DNA of 64,000 bases from CAYFQV01 sp964654185 (GCA_964654185.1 CAZZIE010000001.1:1-64000), one strand, 5' to 3'. Shown: positions 45,161-54,454, numbered from the stretch's first letter. The notes: a model not told the origin generated them from the sequence alone. Numbers and translations are program-made.

Positions 45161-46882
45161 ATGCGAAATCGGCGAATCGAGAAGGCCCCGGTCGGTATTG
45201 AGGGCTTCGACTTCATAACCGGTGGCGGGCTGCCCAGGGGACGCTTGACCCTCGTTACGGGCCCCGCCGGCAGCGGTAAGACGATATTCGGAGTTCAGTT
45301 TCTCGTTCACGGAGTTCGGGATCACGGCGAGCCCGGCGCTTACGTCGGGTTCGAGGAAACCGAAGAGGAGTTGCTCGACAACTTCGGCAGCTTCGGCTAC
45401 GGCCTGGAAGAGCTGACCGGTGCGAACAAACTCCTCCTGGATCACATTGAAGCCTTTCCACTCAACACCTCGGAGGCGGGGGACTACGATCTGGACGGGC
45501 TCTTCGTACGTCTGGATGAGACCTTGAAGAGCGTCGGGGCCAAACGGCTTGTTCTGGATGCATTTCCCGCACTCTTCGCCGGCTTCACGAACACTCAGGC
45601 GGTGCGCTCGGGACTCATGCGCCTGTTCAGCTTTCTGAAGAGCCGGGGTGTCACCGCAATCGCAACGGCGGAGAGCGCCACCCAGGTCGCGCGGTACGGA
45701 CTCGGGCGGTCCCTTTCGGACTGCGTCATCAACTTTGACACGACCCTTCACGGTCGAATTGCCACCAGGCACCTTCGCGTTGCCAAGTACCGCGGTTCAA
45801 TGCATCACGACGATGAGTTTCCCTTCCTGATCTCCAACAACGGCGTCAGGGTGATGCCGGTGACCTCAGTGCACCAGGATTATCCGGTTTCCCGGGAAAG
45901 GATCACCACCGGAATCCCGAGCCTGGACGCAATGCTCGGCGGTGGTGGCTTCTACCGGGGCAGCAGCATTCTCGTGTCCGGTGAGGCCGGGACAGGCAAG
46001 ACGAGTATTGCCGCCCATTTCGCACGGTCCGCCTGCTTGCGTAACGAGCGCAGCCTCTACTGCGCCTTCGAAGAGGCCGCGGACGAGGTTGTTCGCAACA
46101 TGTCGTCGATAGGTCTGAACTTTCCGGAATGGATTGATCAGGGGCTGCTGAAAGTCTTCGTCTCCCGGGCAACCCGCCACGACCTGGAGGTTCACCTCGC
46201 CAACCTGGAGGAAGCCGTCGTTGAGTTCCGCCCGACGGTCATGGTGATCGACCCGGTATCGAATCTCCTGCGGGCGGGTTCTTTCGGAGACGTGGCGTCA
46301 ATGATTTCGCGGCTGGTTGATTTCCTGAAGTCGCACGGTGTTACCGCCATGTTCACCGTCCTGAGCAAGTGGGGCGGTGGCGAGTACCAGGAATCCATTG
46401 ATATCTCCTCGGTCATGGATGCCTGGATTCAGCTGCGAAATCAGGAGGCGAGTGGTGAGCACACCCGGCTTCTGTCGATTGCGAAGGCGCGGGGAATGCC
46501 CCACTCCAATCAGGTTCGGGAGTTCATGATTACGGAGAATGAAATTCAACTGGTCGATGTATACGCCGCCGGAGGCGAAGTTCTGACCGGCTCGGCGCGG
46601 GTTGCCCGACTGGAAGCGGACCGCCGGGACGCGATCCGGCGGCGCCTGGAAGTGGAACGGGCCGAGCGGGAGCTGGCGAGCCGCAGAACGGCCATTGAGA
46701 AGCAGATAGCTGAACTGAAAGGGGAGCTCGAACAGATCGAGGAGGACTACAGGTACAGCCGCCTCTGGCATCAACAGGAGGCGGCATCCCACGAGAGTGA
46801 GCGGAACCTGGTTGCACGGGAGCGCTGGGCGGAGGGAGCGATGGAGGGGGCGAGTGGCAAAGACGACGGGAAGTCGGAGTGA
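45161..46882 (+). CDS. kaiC: KaiC, double-RecA clock/timer ATPase
   Basis: 573 residues with two KaiC domains. CI: Walker A GPAGSGKT (34-41) and the catalytic pair EE (65-66). CII: Walker A GEAGTGKT (about 272-279) and FEEAADEV. The segment IDISSVMDAW aligns with the phosphorylation site of cyanobacterial KaiC, giving S416 and S417 at the Ser431/Thr432 positions. Instead of the short KaiA-binding tail there is a long charged helix (about 480-560: RLEADRRDAIRRRLEVERAE...), similar in kind to the coiled-coil tail of Rhodobacter sphaeroides KaiC, which works without KaiA. Start ATG follows AGGCAGGA. It overlaps kaiB by 29 bp. Confidence 0.93.
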   Translation: MRNRRIEKAPVGIEGFDFITGGGLPRGRLTLVTGPAGSGKTIFGVQFLVHGVRDHGEPGAYVGFEETEEELLDNFGSFGYGLEELTGANKLLLDHIEAFPLNTSEAGDYDLDGLFVRLDETLKSVGAKRLVLDAFPALFAGFTNTQAVRSGLMRLFSFLKSRGVTAIATAESATQVARYGLGRSLSDCVINFDTTLHGRIATRHLRVAKYRGSMHHDDEFPFLISNNGVRVMPVTSVHQDYPVSRERITTGIPSLDAMLGGGGFYRGSSILVSGEAGTGKTSIAAHFARSACLRNERSLYCAFEEAADEVVRNMSSIGLNFPEWIDQGLLKVFVSRATRHDLEVHLANLEEAVVEFRPTVMVIDPVSNLLRAGSFGDVASMISRLVDFLKSHGVTAMFTVLSKWGGGEYQESIDISSVMDAWIQLRNQEASGEHTRLLSIAKARGMPHSNQVREFMITENEIQLVDVYAAGGEVLTGSARVARLEADRRDAIRRRLEVERAERELASRRTAIEKQIAELKGELEQIEEDYRYSRLWHQQEAASHESERNLVARERWAEGAMEGASGKDDGKSE

Positions 46883-47168
46883 GCCCTGGCGGTTCGAGCT
46901 GTACGTTGCGGGTACCTCGCCGAAGCAGCAGCTCGCACTCCGAAATCTCACGGACATCTGTGATGCCGCACTCGGTACGGACTACACCATCGACGTCATT
47001 GATATTCTCGAGCATCCCGGATTGAGCAGGGAACGGCAGATCCTCGCGACACCGACGGTGATCCGGATCACTCCATTGCCGGAGCGACGGATTGTCGGAG
47101 ATCTCACCCAGCGTGATGCGGTGTACCGCGGTCTGGAGCTGCCCCGGCTGCAGGAGGATCGCGTCTAG
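46854..47168 (+). CDS. kaiB: KaiB, fold-switching timer protein
   Basis: 104 residues from GTG 46854, with GGAGGGG before it; the start lies inside kaiC. The sequence RFELYVAGTSPKQQLALRNLTDICD ... TIDVIDILEHPGLSRERQILATPTVIRITPLPERRIVGDL matches KaiB throughout, including ILATPT and PxRxIxGDL. KaiB binds the CI ring of KaiC and promotes its dephosphorylation or disassembly. The length equals cyanobacterial KaiB. The histidine kinase gene follows after 13 nt. Confidence 0.93.
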   Translation: MAKTTGSRSEPWRFELYVAGTSPKQQLALRNLTDICDAALGTDYTIDVIDILEHPGLSRERQILATPTVIRITPLPERRIVGDLTQRDAVYRGLELPRLQEDRV

Positions 47169-47181
47169 TAAAGCGGATTAC

Positions 47182-48162
47182 ATGAGTATCACCCTGAGAA
47201 GCGCTCTCGAACAAGCAGAACCCAATCTCAACCGAGTCTTGTACCAACTTGCCGACGGCATTCTCCTGGTGGATAAAGAGGGGATTGTCGTCTATGCCAA
47301 TCCGGCGGCGGAGAGCCTCTTCGGCTATGAGAGTGGCAAGATGGAAGGGTGCATGCTTGGCTATCCGGTGATCGCAGGGATGGCCGAGGTAGAGATTCCT
47401 CAGGACGATGGTAACATTGCGGTGGCGGAGTTTCGCTCAGTGGAAATCACCTGGCGCGATCGTCCGGCGTACCTCGCGAGTTTTCGCGACATTACTCAGC
47501 GAAAGAACGCGGAGAAGCGGGTTGCTGCCCTGAGCAAGGCGCTGGTAAGCGCGTATGAGCGGGCGCAGCGGGAAATCGGCCATGAGCTCCACGACGGCGT
47601 CGGACAGATGCTGCTGGGCGTCCGTCTCTCCCTGGACAGCGCCCGCCGGGCCGGAGCGGACGAGATGCCGCAGCGCCTGGAGAAGCTCGGCACCATGGTG
47701 GATGAGATCGTTGCGGAGCTCAGACGCATGTCCCATGAGCTCAAGCCGGCGGTTCTGGACGACTTCAGCTTTCTGGAGGCCCTCCACAGCCACCTGGAGC
47801 GCCTCCGCGACGAGACCGGCCTGGAGGTCGAGTTCACCCACCGCGGCCTTTCGGGGCGCAACACCGACATGGTGGAAACCGTCGCTTTCCGCATCATTCA
47901 GGAGGCGCTGACGAATGTCATCCGCCACGCGGACGTCGCCCGTGCGACCCTCCTGGTGGAGGAGGTGGATGATGTCCTGCGTCTCCGCATTGCCGACAGC
48001 GGCAAGGGGTTCGAGGTAGCCGACCACTCGGACGCTTCCATCGGCTTGCGCGGCATGGCCGAGCGGGCGGAGCTGATCGGGGGTACCTTCGAAGTCGCAT
48101 CCGCCACGGGCCGCGGTACCGCCATCACCGCCGTGCTCCCTCTCACTGATTCGGCACGGTAA
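47182..48162 (+). CDS. PAS-domain histidine kinase of the kai operon (NarL/DegS type)
   Basis: 326 residues without membrane helices: an N-terminal PAS domain (LYQLADGILLVDKEGIVVYANPAAESLFGYE), a HisKA_3 dimerisation helix with phospho-acceptor H137 in GHELHDGVGQ, and an ATPase domain with N-box EALTNVIRHADVARA, IADSGKGF and GLRGMAERAELIGG. Kinases of this class usually pair with LuxR-type regulators; none is adjacent. Lying 13 nt after kaiB it is the probable output (or input) of the timer. Its last 20 bp overlap the 3' end of the convergent nucleoside hydrolase gene. Confidence 0.9.
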   Translation: MSITLRSALEQAEPNLNRVLYQLADGILLVDKEGIVVYANPAAESLFGYESGKMEGCMLGYPVIAGMAEVEIPQDDGNIAVAEFRSVEITWRDRPAYLASFRDITQRKNAEKRVAALSKALVSAYERAQREIGHELHDGVGQMLLGVRLSLDSARRAGADEMPQRLEKLGTMVDEIVAELRRMSHELKPAVLDDFSFLEALHSHLERLRDETGLEVEFTHRGLSGRNTDMVETVAFRIIQEALTNVIRHADVARATLLVEEVDDVLRLRIADSGKGFEVADHSDASIGLRGMAERAELIGGTFEVASATGRGTAITAVLPLTDSAR

Positions 48163-49099
48163 GATTTCCGATCCGCCGCAGCACGGCGACGTATCCTTCT
48201 CGGTCCACCTCCATGATCGCTGTTACGTGTTCCCCTTCACATCGCACGCTCGCACCGCGCAGCGTCGACTGATTCAGCTCCATGCGAAGGCCCATGATGC
48301 GGCGAGTACGGTGAATGGTCGGGGCCAGGGCGCATGCCATGGCAATTGGATCGGGATGCATGGCGAAGGGCGTTCCGTACACCCGCTCCGTCCGGCGAAG
48401 CACGAACTCCTGAAGCTTCCAGAAGAGATCGGTCCCCGGCCCCGGGGGAAGCCCGAAGGACTTCATCTCCTCGGCGGTGAACCTGAGCGAGACGCAGGCG
48501 TCCCAGGGCACCACCTCCATGGGAATCCCCGCGTTCAGGACGAACTGCACCGCCTCCGGATCGGCGTAGAAATTGAACTCAGCGAATCGAGTGATGTTGC
48601 CCGTCTCGATTGCGCCTCCCATGACGACCAGCCGCCCGATATTCTCCTGCAGGTCGGGATGAAGATTCAGGGCAATGGCGAGATTCGTCAGCGGCCCCAG
48701 GGTCACGAGCGTCGCTCCCGGATGCGCCTCCAGGAGCCGGGCGAGGGCCGTCGGTGCCGGGTCCGGTCGGGCGGACTGCCCGGGGGCGTTCACAGGCGCC
48801 GCCGGAAGCTCTATTTCGCCGAGGCCGTTCTTCCCGTGCACTCCTTCGGCGCGGACCACGCCCTCCAGGAGCGCCTTCGTCGCGCCTCGATAGACCGGCA
48901 CGGCATCGTGGCCGAAGTAGGCGAGGAGGCGGTGTACGTTTTCCGTCACCTGCTCCACCCCGACGTTTCCGTTTACCGTGGTGACACCGACGAGCTCCGC
49001 CTCCGGTGATGCCAGGAGCATCATGATGGCGACGGCGTCGTCAATGCCGCAGTCCGTGTCGACAATGTAGGGCGTCCGGGCGCCGTCGGGTCCGTTCAT
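48143..49099 (-). CDS. Inosine-uridine preferring nucleoside hydrolase
   Basis: 318 residues. The calcium/ribose-binding motif IVDTDCGIDDAVAIMML (12-28; the family DTDxGxDD) and later NFYADPEAVQFVL, TLGPLTNLA and the C-terminal HPDPIAMA mark the IunH family, which hydrolyses nucleosides to base and ribose. Purine or pyrimidine preference cannot be read. The start faces the secretin gene with a 63-bp divergent gap. Confidence 0.9.
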   Translation of the reverse strand: MNGPDGARTPYIVDTDCGIDDAVAIMMLLASPEAELVGVTTVNGNVGVEQVTENVHRLLAYFGHDAVPVYRGATKALLEGVVRAEGVHGKNGLGEIELPAAPVNAPGQSARPDPAPTALARLLEAHPGATLVTLGPLTNLAIALNLHPDLQENIGRLVVMGGAIETGNITRFAEFNFYADPEAVQFVLNAGIPMEVVPWDACVSLRFTAEEMKSFGLPPGPGTDLFWKLQEFVLRRTERVYGTPFAMHPDPIAMACALAPTIHRTRRIMGLRMELNQSTLRGASVRCEGEHVTAIMEVDREGYVAVLRRIGNLTVPNQ

Positions 49100-49162
49100 G
49101 CTCCTGAGCGTACCATGGCGACGGCGGGCGTTGAAGCAGCAGAGCGGATGCGCGTGTAGATC

Positions 49163-51799
49163 ATGACTGCAATGATCTTCCTGTCATACGTACTCGACAT
49201 GGATGCCGGCCTTCCTGTGCTGCTCTCCATCTTCACGCGGAGCCTTCCTTTCGGTGCGCTCGTACCGGCGGTGGGGGTGGACGTAGCCGAGCGGCGTCTC
49301 CCGACACCGTGGCTCCGGGCAGCCGCCGGCGCCGCGGTGGTCCACCCGCTGCTCCTGCTCGCTGTGGCCAACGGCGCCGTGGCTCTCCTCGCTGCCCTCG
49401 GCGCAGCCATGGGCGCCGCTCTCGGCGCCGCAACCTGCTACGCCGTGCTTCGCCTTGCCGGCGCCCTTTCCGGCATCGGTCGGGGAGACCTGCGGCTGGG
49501 TACGGTTCTCGGCCTGGGAACGGGCTTCCCCTCCGCGTTCTTCGCCCTCGCCGCGGCCACCGCCGCGTGCGGCGTCTTCATGGCGGCACGCCGTCGGCGG
49601 GTCACGGCGTTCGGCCCCTTTCTGGTCGGCGCCTACGCCGCCGCCGTCGCCTTGGTCGCTCCGGCACCCCTGGCCGCAGCGCCGGGATCCGCGCCGACGG
49701 AGCCTCTCGGCCCGGAGTCGGTCATCCCGGAAATGGAGTTTCGCAATGAAGCGGTGGCGTCCGTTCTCCTGGTCCTCGGGCACGCTGCCGGCAGGAGCGT
49801 TCTGCCCGACGCTACCGTCACCGGCACCGCCTCCTACTACTTCCGGGAGCGCAGCTTCGACGCCGCTCTGGCGGCCTTCGCCGAGGCGCAGGACCTCTTC
49901 GTGGAGGATCGCGACGGGACGCTTCACGTCTCCCGGGTGTACGCGGCGCGACACGCCGACGGCGCGCTGACCGTGCGCGCCCGGGAGGTGCCTCTGGGCA
50001 CGCTCCTCGATCGCATTGACCGGGTTACGGGGGTGCCGGTGACCCACGCGGGCGTTGCGGGCATGCGCGGAAGCGTTCATGCAGAGCAGCTCCCGGTGGA
50101 GGCGATTCTGGAGGCGATCGCGGCGCCCCACCCGGACCTGGCGGTGCGTGAGGTCGGGCCGGGCTACGTGGTTGCGCCGCCGGAGCGCCGCGAGCTGGAA
50201 GCGTCGAAAGTGCAGGTCGGTGTGGGACCCGAAGGCCTGGATGTGGTGATCCGCGACGCCGACTTCGCCCGGGTGTTGGAGTCACTCGCGGAAGCGAGCG
50301 GGATGCAGTACTTGAGCCTTCTGCGGCGCTCCCCGGTCATCGCCGATCTTGCGCTTTCCGGGGTCGAGCTTCCGGAGGTGGTGCGGGCACTCGCCTTCGC
50401 CGCAGAGGCGACTGCGGTGAAGCGGGAAGGGCGCTGGCTCTTTCTTCCGGGTCGTACGGCAACGCCGCAGGATCTTCTGGCCGTGACGCTGATTGTTCAT
50501 CTGGAGCACGTGCCGGTGCGGCAGGTTCTGGAGCAGGTGCCCCGGCAGCACGCCGCCTCTGCGAGCCTTGCCGCCGTTCCGGGGGAGAACGCCGTCGCAG
50601 TGACCGGACTGCCCGACGAGCTGGAACCGGTCCTGGCGTACCTGGCAATCATGGACCGGGAGCCCGCCGGGATTGCGTATCACCGCTTCGATCTGAGCTA
50701 CGCCGATCCCGCGGAGATCCTTGCCGCGCTGCCGGCGGGAATACCCCGGGAGCACGCCGTCGTGCTCGAAGAGACAAATGCCCTCATGCTCCGGGTGACC
50801 GACTCGCAGCGGGAACGGGCCGCGCGGTTCATTGCCGACATGGACGTGAGCCCCCGGGCGGTAGCGGTGAGACTGCAGCACACCGAGGCCGCCGTAATCA
50901 TCGACTCAATGCCGGATACGATTCCTCTCCGGTACGTGCACCGCACCGGGGATGCGAAGCTGCTGCTCTTCACCGGGCCTCCTGAGGTCGAGGCGCGCCT
51001 GCGGGAGCTTCTGGCCGCGGTGGATGCGCCGGCGCCGCAGATCCGCTACGACCTCTTCATTGTGCAGTACCAGGAGGGTAAGAGCGTCGACTACCGGCTG
51101 TCGATCGAGAGCGTCGAGGTGCGCCCCTTCGACACGGCCATCCTGCTCGGCCGCCTGGGCGAGTTGCTCTCCCTCAGCGCCGACGTCATCTCGCTCTTCG
51201 GGCACCGCTTCGCCGTCTCTCTGAGCAGCGCCCTCAGCAACAACGAGGCGCAGGTCCTTGCCGACACGTCGGTGACGACGCTCTCCGGCACGCCGGCCTC
51301 ATTCCGCAACACCGAGACCTATCGCTACCGAGATGTTCCGCCGGCAACCGACGAAGACGCCGGGCCGGTCGGTGTGACGAGGGAGATCACCTCAGGACTT
51401 TTTATCGATATCGATGGGGACGTTGTCGGCCCCGACGAGGTGGCTCTTTCGATAGCCGCCACGGTCTCCAAGCGCGGCCGCGACGTCGGTGACACCTCGG
51501 GGAACCCGCCGCCGACGGCGGAGCGCGTGGTGACCAGCACGCTCCGGGCGCGGTCCGGGCGGCCCATCGTGGTGGGAAGCTTCCTCCTCCGCGACCGCAC
51601 CCGGAGCGTCCGGCGCATCCCGATTCTGGGGCACATCCCGGTCCTGGGCTGGCTCTTTCGCGGCGTGCAGTCATCCAGCGAGGAGTCGGAGCTGGTGGTC
51701 TACCTGGTGCCTCACGTTCTCACACCGCCGGCGCAGCTATCGACGGAGGAGCAGCTCCGGGCGATTCACGCGGCGTGGAAGGCGGGAGCGCCGCGGTGA
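49163..51799 (+). CDS. gspD: Prepilin peptidase-secretin fusion (PilD-like domain + GspD)
   Basis: 878 residues. The C-terminal half is a type II secretin: STN/N0 domain (EMEFRNEAVASVLLVLGHAAGRSVLP, about 185), N domains, and the pore signature GRPIVVGSFLLRDRTRSVRRIPILGHIPVLGWLF with a final ELVVYLVPHVL. The first 170 residues are several membrane helices carrying GVDVAERRLPTP (D40) and GIGRGDLRLG (D109), then RRRRVTAFGPFLVGAY; this is the two-aspartate pattern and the C-terminal GPFL segment of A24 prepilin peptidases. The last helix ends APLAAA and could be cut by signal peptidase, freeing the secretin. Translation from ATG 49580 would instead give a secretin with a normal signal peptide. 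Confidence 0.82.
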   Translation: MTAMIFLSYVLDMDAGLPVLLSIFTRSLPFGALVPAVGVDVAERRLPTPWLRAAAGAAVVHPLLLLAVANGAVALLAALGAAMGAALGAATCYAVLRLAGALSGIGRGDLRLGTVLGLGTGFPSAFFALAAATAACGVFMAARRRRVTAFGPFLVGAYAAAVALVAPAPLAAAPGSAPTEPLGPESVIPEMEFRNEAVASVLLVLGHAAGRSVLPDATVTGTASYYFRERSFDAALAAFAEAQDLFVEDRDGTLHVSRVYAARHADGALTVRAREVPLGTLLDRIDRVTGVPVTHAGVAGMRGSVHAEQLPVEAILEAIAAPHPDLAVREVGPGYVVAPPERRELEASKVQVGVGPEGLDVVIRDADFARVLESLAEASGMQYLSLLRRSPVIADLALSGVELPEVVRALAFAAEATAVKREGRWLFLPGRTATPQDLLAVTLIVHLEHVPVRQVLEQVPRQHAASASLAAVPGENAVAVTGLPDELEPVLAYLAIMDREPAGIAYHRFDLSYADPAEILAALPAGIPREHAVVLEETNALMLRVTDSQRERAARFIADMDVSPRAVAVRLQHTEAAVIIDSMPDTIPLRYVHRTGDAKLLLFTGPPEVEARLRELLAAVDAPAPQIRYDLFIVQYQEGKSVDYRLSIESVEVRPFDTAILLGRLGELLSLSADVISLFGHRFAVSLSSALSNNEAQVLADTSVTTLSGTPASFRNTETYRYRDVPPATDEDAGPVGVTREITSGLFIDIDGDVVGPDEVALSIAATVSKRGRDVGDTSGNPPPTAERVVTSTLRARSGRPIVVGSFLLRDRTRSVRRIPILGHIPVLGWLFRGVQSSSEESELVVYLVPHVLTPPAQLSTEEQLRAIHAAWKAGAPR

Positions 51800-53349
51800 C
51801 CGGCACGGACGACCGGCCGCGGCGTCTCGCTGAGTTCGGCGAGCTTCCCGGTGAGGAGGAGCAGTATCCCCTGAGTTTCTGCGAACGCCACCGGGCGGTG
51901 CTGCTCCGGGAGGGAACGCCGGGGGCGGACCCGCCGGGGAAGGGCCTGCCGGGGAAGGGCCCGCCGGGGGCGGGCGCGCTGGTCGGCGTGGCGGCGCCGG
52001 TTCCGTCCTACGTGGAGGAGCGGTTGCGACGACTCCACGGCGGGCCGGTAACCGTCGTTCCCCTGGCACCGCAGGATGTCTACCAGTTCCTGGCGGAGCG
52101 GCGGCTTCATCGGGAGGACGCGCGCCGGCAGCGCCGGGTGGCAAGGCGGAGTGCAGCCGTGCGCGACGGTGCGGGCCCGGGTCCGCGCTCCCTGGGATTG
52201 ACTGCGAATGATGCGAGAGGCGGAGAAGTCACTGTCGGAGGCGCCGGTGAGGCGTTTCTTCAGGGCATTCTCGACGAGGCGGTGCGTACCGGAGCTTCGG
52301 ATGCCCACCTCATGGCCGGTTCCGCCGGCGTCTCTCTTCGCTTTCGCCGGGAGGGCGCTCTCGGAGAGGCGCGGGCGGTGCCCCGGGAGCTCACGGCGCG
52401 TCTCGTCGCTCGGCTGAAGGTGCGGATTCGAGGAAACCCCGGACAGCGCCGTAAGCCCCAGGAAGGGCGCTTTGGCTTCACCGTGCGAGGCACCGTCTAC
52501 GAGGTTCGCGCCTCCATTCTGCCTGGCCTCCACGGAGAGAGTGTGTCCCTGCGCTTCCTGCGGACCTTCAAAGGTGGCATCTCCCTGGACGGCCTCGGCT
52601 TCCCCGGTCGGATCGTCACGCTCCTGAACGGGGTCGCAGAGCGTACCGACGGTCTGTTCCTGGTAACGGGCCCGACAGGAAGCGGGAAGACCACCACTCT
52701 CCACGCCGTTGCCCGGCTCCTGTGCCGGCGCGACCGTCGCGTCGTCACCATTGAGGATCCCATTGAGTACGAGCTCCCCGAGGCGGTGCAGCTGCAGACG
52801 AACGCGCGATTGCACCTCACCTTTGACCTTCTGCTGACCAAGGCGCTGAGACACGATCCGGACGTGCTCCTTCTCGGCGAGATTCGGGATGCCGAGACCG
52901 CGGCCCTGGCGGTGCGCAGCGCCCTTACCGGTCATCTGGTCCTTGCAACCATGCACACCGGCACGGTGTTCACCGGCATCCTGCGATTGCGCAACCTCGG
53001 CGCGACATCCGATGAGGTCGCCTCGGCCCTCTGCGGCGTACTCTCTCAGCGCTTGGTTCGTCGTGTGGGGATCTCCCCGGTGGGTGCCTCCCCGGTGGGT
53101 GCCTCCCCGGTAGGTGTTCCCCCGGTGGGTGACACGCGACAGGCGTCCGCCGACGGGCGGATTCCCATCTGTGAGGCCCTCATTGACCCGACGGACCCGA
53201 CGAATTTCGCACCGGCAGGACGATTCGTTGAAGCAGTGGGACGGGATTGGCTGTACCTCGATATGAAGGACGATGCCAGGCGCCTCGTCTCAGCCGGTGT
53301 AACCACCTGGGAAGACGTGGCGCGTGTTGCGCGAATTGGAGGCGTGTGA
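51796..53349 (+). CDS. gspE: Type II secretion ATPase GspE
   Basis: Cytoplasmic motor ATPase, 517 residues. ASDAHL motif (TGASDAHLMAG), Walker A TGPTGSGKTTT (about 292-302), Asp box VTIEDPIEYEL, Walker B LLGEIRDAETA (about 357-367) and His box GHLVLATMHT are intact. The tetracysteine zinc subdomain usually found after SQRLVRRV is missing; in its place are four copies of a pentapeptide, SPVGA-like, coded by a 15-bp repeat. The GTG start overlaps the secretin stop (GTGA) with GGGAG upstream. Linker repeats (GADPPGKGLPGKGPPGAG) also lie near the N-terminus. Confidence 0.92.
   Translation: MTGTDDRPRRLAEFGELPGEEEQYPLSFCERHRAVLLREGTPGADPPGKGLPGKGPPGAGALVGVAAPVPSYVEERLRRLHGGPVTVVPLAPQDVYQFLAERRLHREDARRQRRVARRSAAVRDGAGPGPRSLGLTANDARGGEVTVGGAGEAFLQGILDEAVRTGASDAHLMAGSAGVSLRFRREGALGEARAVPRELTARLVARLKVRIRGNPGQRRKPQEGRFGFTVRGTVYEVRASILPGLHGESVSLRFLRTFKGGISLDGLGFPGRIVTLLNGVAERTDGLFLVTGPTGSGKTTTLHAVARLLCRRDRRVVTIEDPIEYELPEAVQLQTNARLHLTFDLLLTKALRHDPDVLLLGEIRDAETAALAVRSALTGHLVLATMHTGTVFTGILRLRNLGATSDEVASALCGVLSQRLVRRVGISPVGASPVGASPVGVPPVGDTRQASADGRIPICEALIDPTDPTNFAPAGRFVEAVGRDWLYLDMKDDARRLVSAGVTTWEDVARVARIGGV
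53071..53130. repeat. Four 15-bp tandem repeats in gspE
   Basis: Units of the form NNCTCCCCGGTGGGT at 53071, 53086, 53101 and 53116, coding ISPVG-ASPVG-ASPVG-VPPVG at the place where other GspE proteins have the zinc-binding loop. Confidence 0.9.
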
Positions 53350-53368
53350 TGCGGATGAGAGGGACGTG

Positions 53369-54454
53369 ATGGGCGTGATCGGATCACGGCTCACGGCACG
53401 AGAGCGAGAGAATCTCTACGCCGGACTCGCGGGTGCGGTGCGCCTTGGCGCAACCGTGGAGGCTGCACTGCACGGATGCAGAGCGTCGGGCGACAGCGCC
53501 CTGGCGCGTCGACTTTCCGCCGCACAGCGCCACGCTGAGGAGGGGCTGACTCTCTCCGAAGCACTCTCCGCCGGCTTCGGACCCGCGCTGCCCGGGTGGG
53601 AGATCGCCGTCATTGCTGCCGCCGAAGGCGTCGGGGAGAGCCGCACGCCGGAGGATGGGCCGGGTGAGACCGTTGTGGCGGAGGTGCTGGAGGGCCTTTC
53701 CCGATACGCCGCGGCGGAGAGCTCTGCAACGGGACGGTTGGCGCTTTCCTTCGGCTACGCCTTCGCGGTGTTGCTCCTCCTGGCCGCACTTTCTGCGGCA
53801 ACAAGGTGGCTTGTGCTCCCCTCCGTCGAGACGGCGGTCGTTGCCTTCGCCGCCGGGCCCGGAACCTCCCTGGATGGGGCGCGGAGGGCCGCCCGGACGC
53901 TCCCGCTTGTCATTGGAGGCGTCCTGGTGCTTGGAGTTGCCGTGCCGGTCGGTCTACGCGCCGGAGGAAGCTCGTTTCGGTTGCGCCTTCTCGCCCTTCT
54001 TCCTCGGTCGATTGCCGGCACGCTGGCGGGAGTCCTGCCCCGGAGCGCGGCGCTCGTGCGGGTCCTCCGGATCGCGCTCCGGGCCGGTGGCGACCTCCTG
54101 GACGCCGTGGATCTGGCGCTGCGCGTTGCCCTTCCCGGAGCGGATCGCCTGGACCGGGACCTTTCGGGCGCAGCGCAACGCGGAGGGTCCGTCTCGAAAG
54201 TGCTGGCCCTCCACGGCCTACTCCCGCCCGATCTGGCGGAACGGCTCGCTTCCGCGGAGCGCTCCGGCGGGATCGAGACGGCCCTTGCGGGTGTTGAGGC
54301 GGAGCTGGAGCGGCGCAGAGACACGCTCCTGGAGGCGCTGCCCGGCATCGGCGCTGCTGCGGCCACAGCAGTGTGCGGGGTCCTCCTGGGATGGTTCGCC
54401 CTCGCGGTGGTGGTACCGGCGCTGACCGCCCTGGCAGCGGGTGCTCCGCTATGA
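53369..54454 (+). CDS. gspF: Type II secretion inner-membrane platform protein GspF
   Basis: 361 residues with two GspF repeats and three membrane helices (near residues 135-165, 185-210 and 325-355). ERENLYAGLAGAVRLGATVEAAL and RLSAAQRHAEEGLTLSEAL belong to the first repeat, VRVLRIALRAGGDLLDAVDLAL and ERLASAERSGGIETALAGVEAELERRRD to the second. GxxP motifs typical of the family are poorly kept, and it is about 40 residues shorter than usual. ATG 53369, preceded by GAGAGGGA, is chosen over GTG 53324 within gspE. It overlaps gspG by 4 bp (ATGA). Confidence 0.85.
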   Translation: MGVIGSRLTARERENLYAGLAGAVRLGATVEAALHGCRASGDSALARRLSAAQRHAEEGLTLSEALSAGFGPALPGWEIAVIAAAEGVGESRTPEDGPGETVVAEVLEGLSRYAAAESSATGRLALSFGYAFAVLLLLAALSAATRWLVLPSVETAVVAFAAGPGTSLDGARRAARTLPLVIGGVLVLGVAVPVGLRAGGSSFRLRLLALLPRSIAGTLAGVLPRSAALVRVLRIALRAGGDLLDAVDLALRVALPGADRLDRDLSGAAQRGGSVSKVLALHGLLPPDLAERLASAERSGGIETALAGVEAELERRRDTLLEALPGIGAAAATAVCGVLLGWFALAVVVPALTALAAGAPL

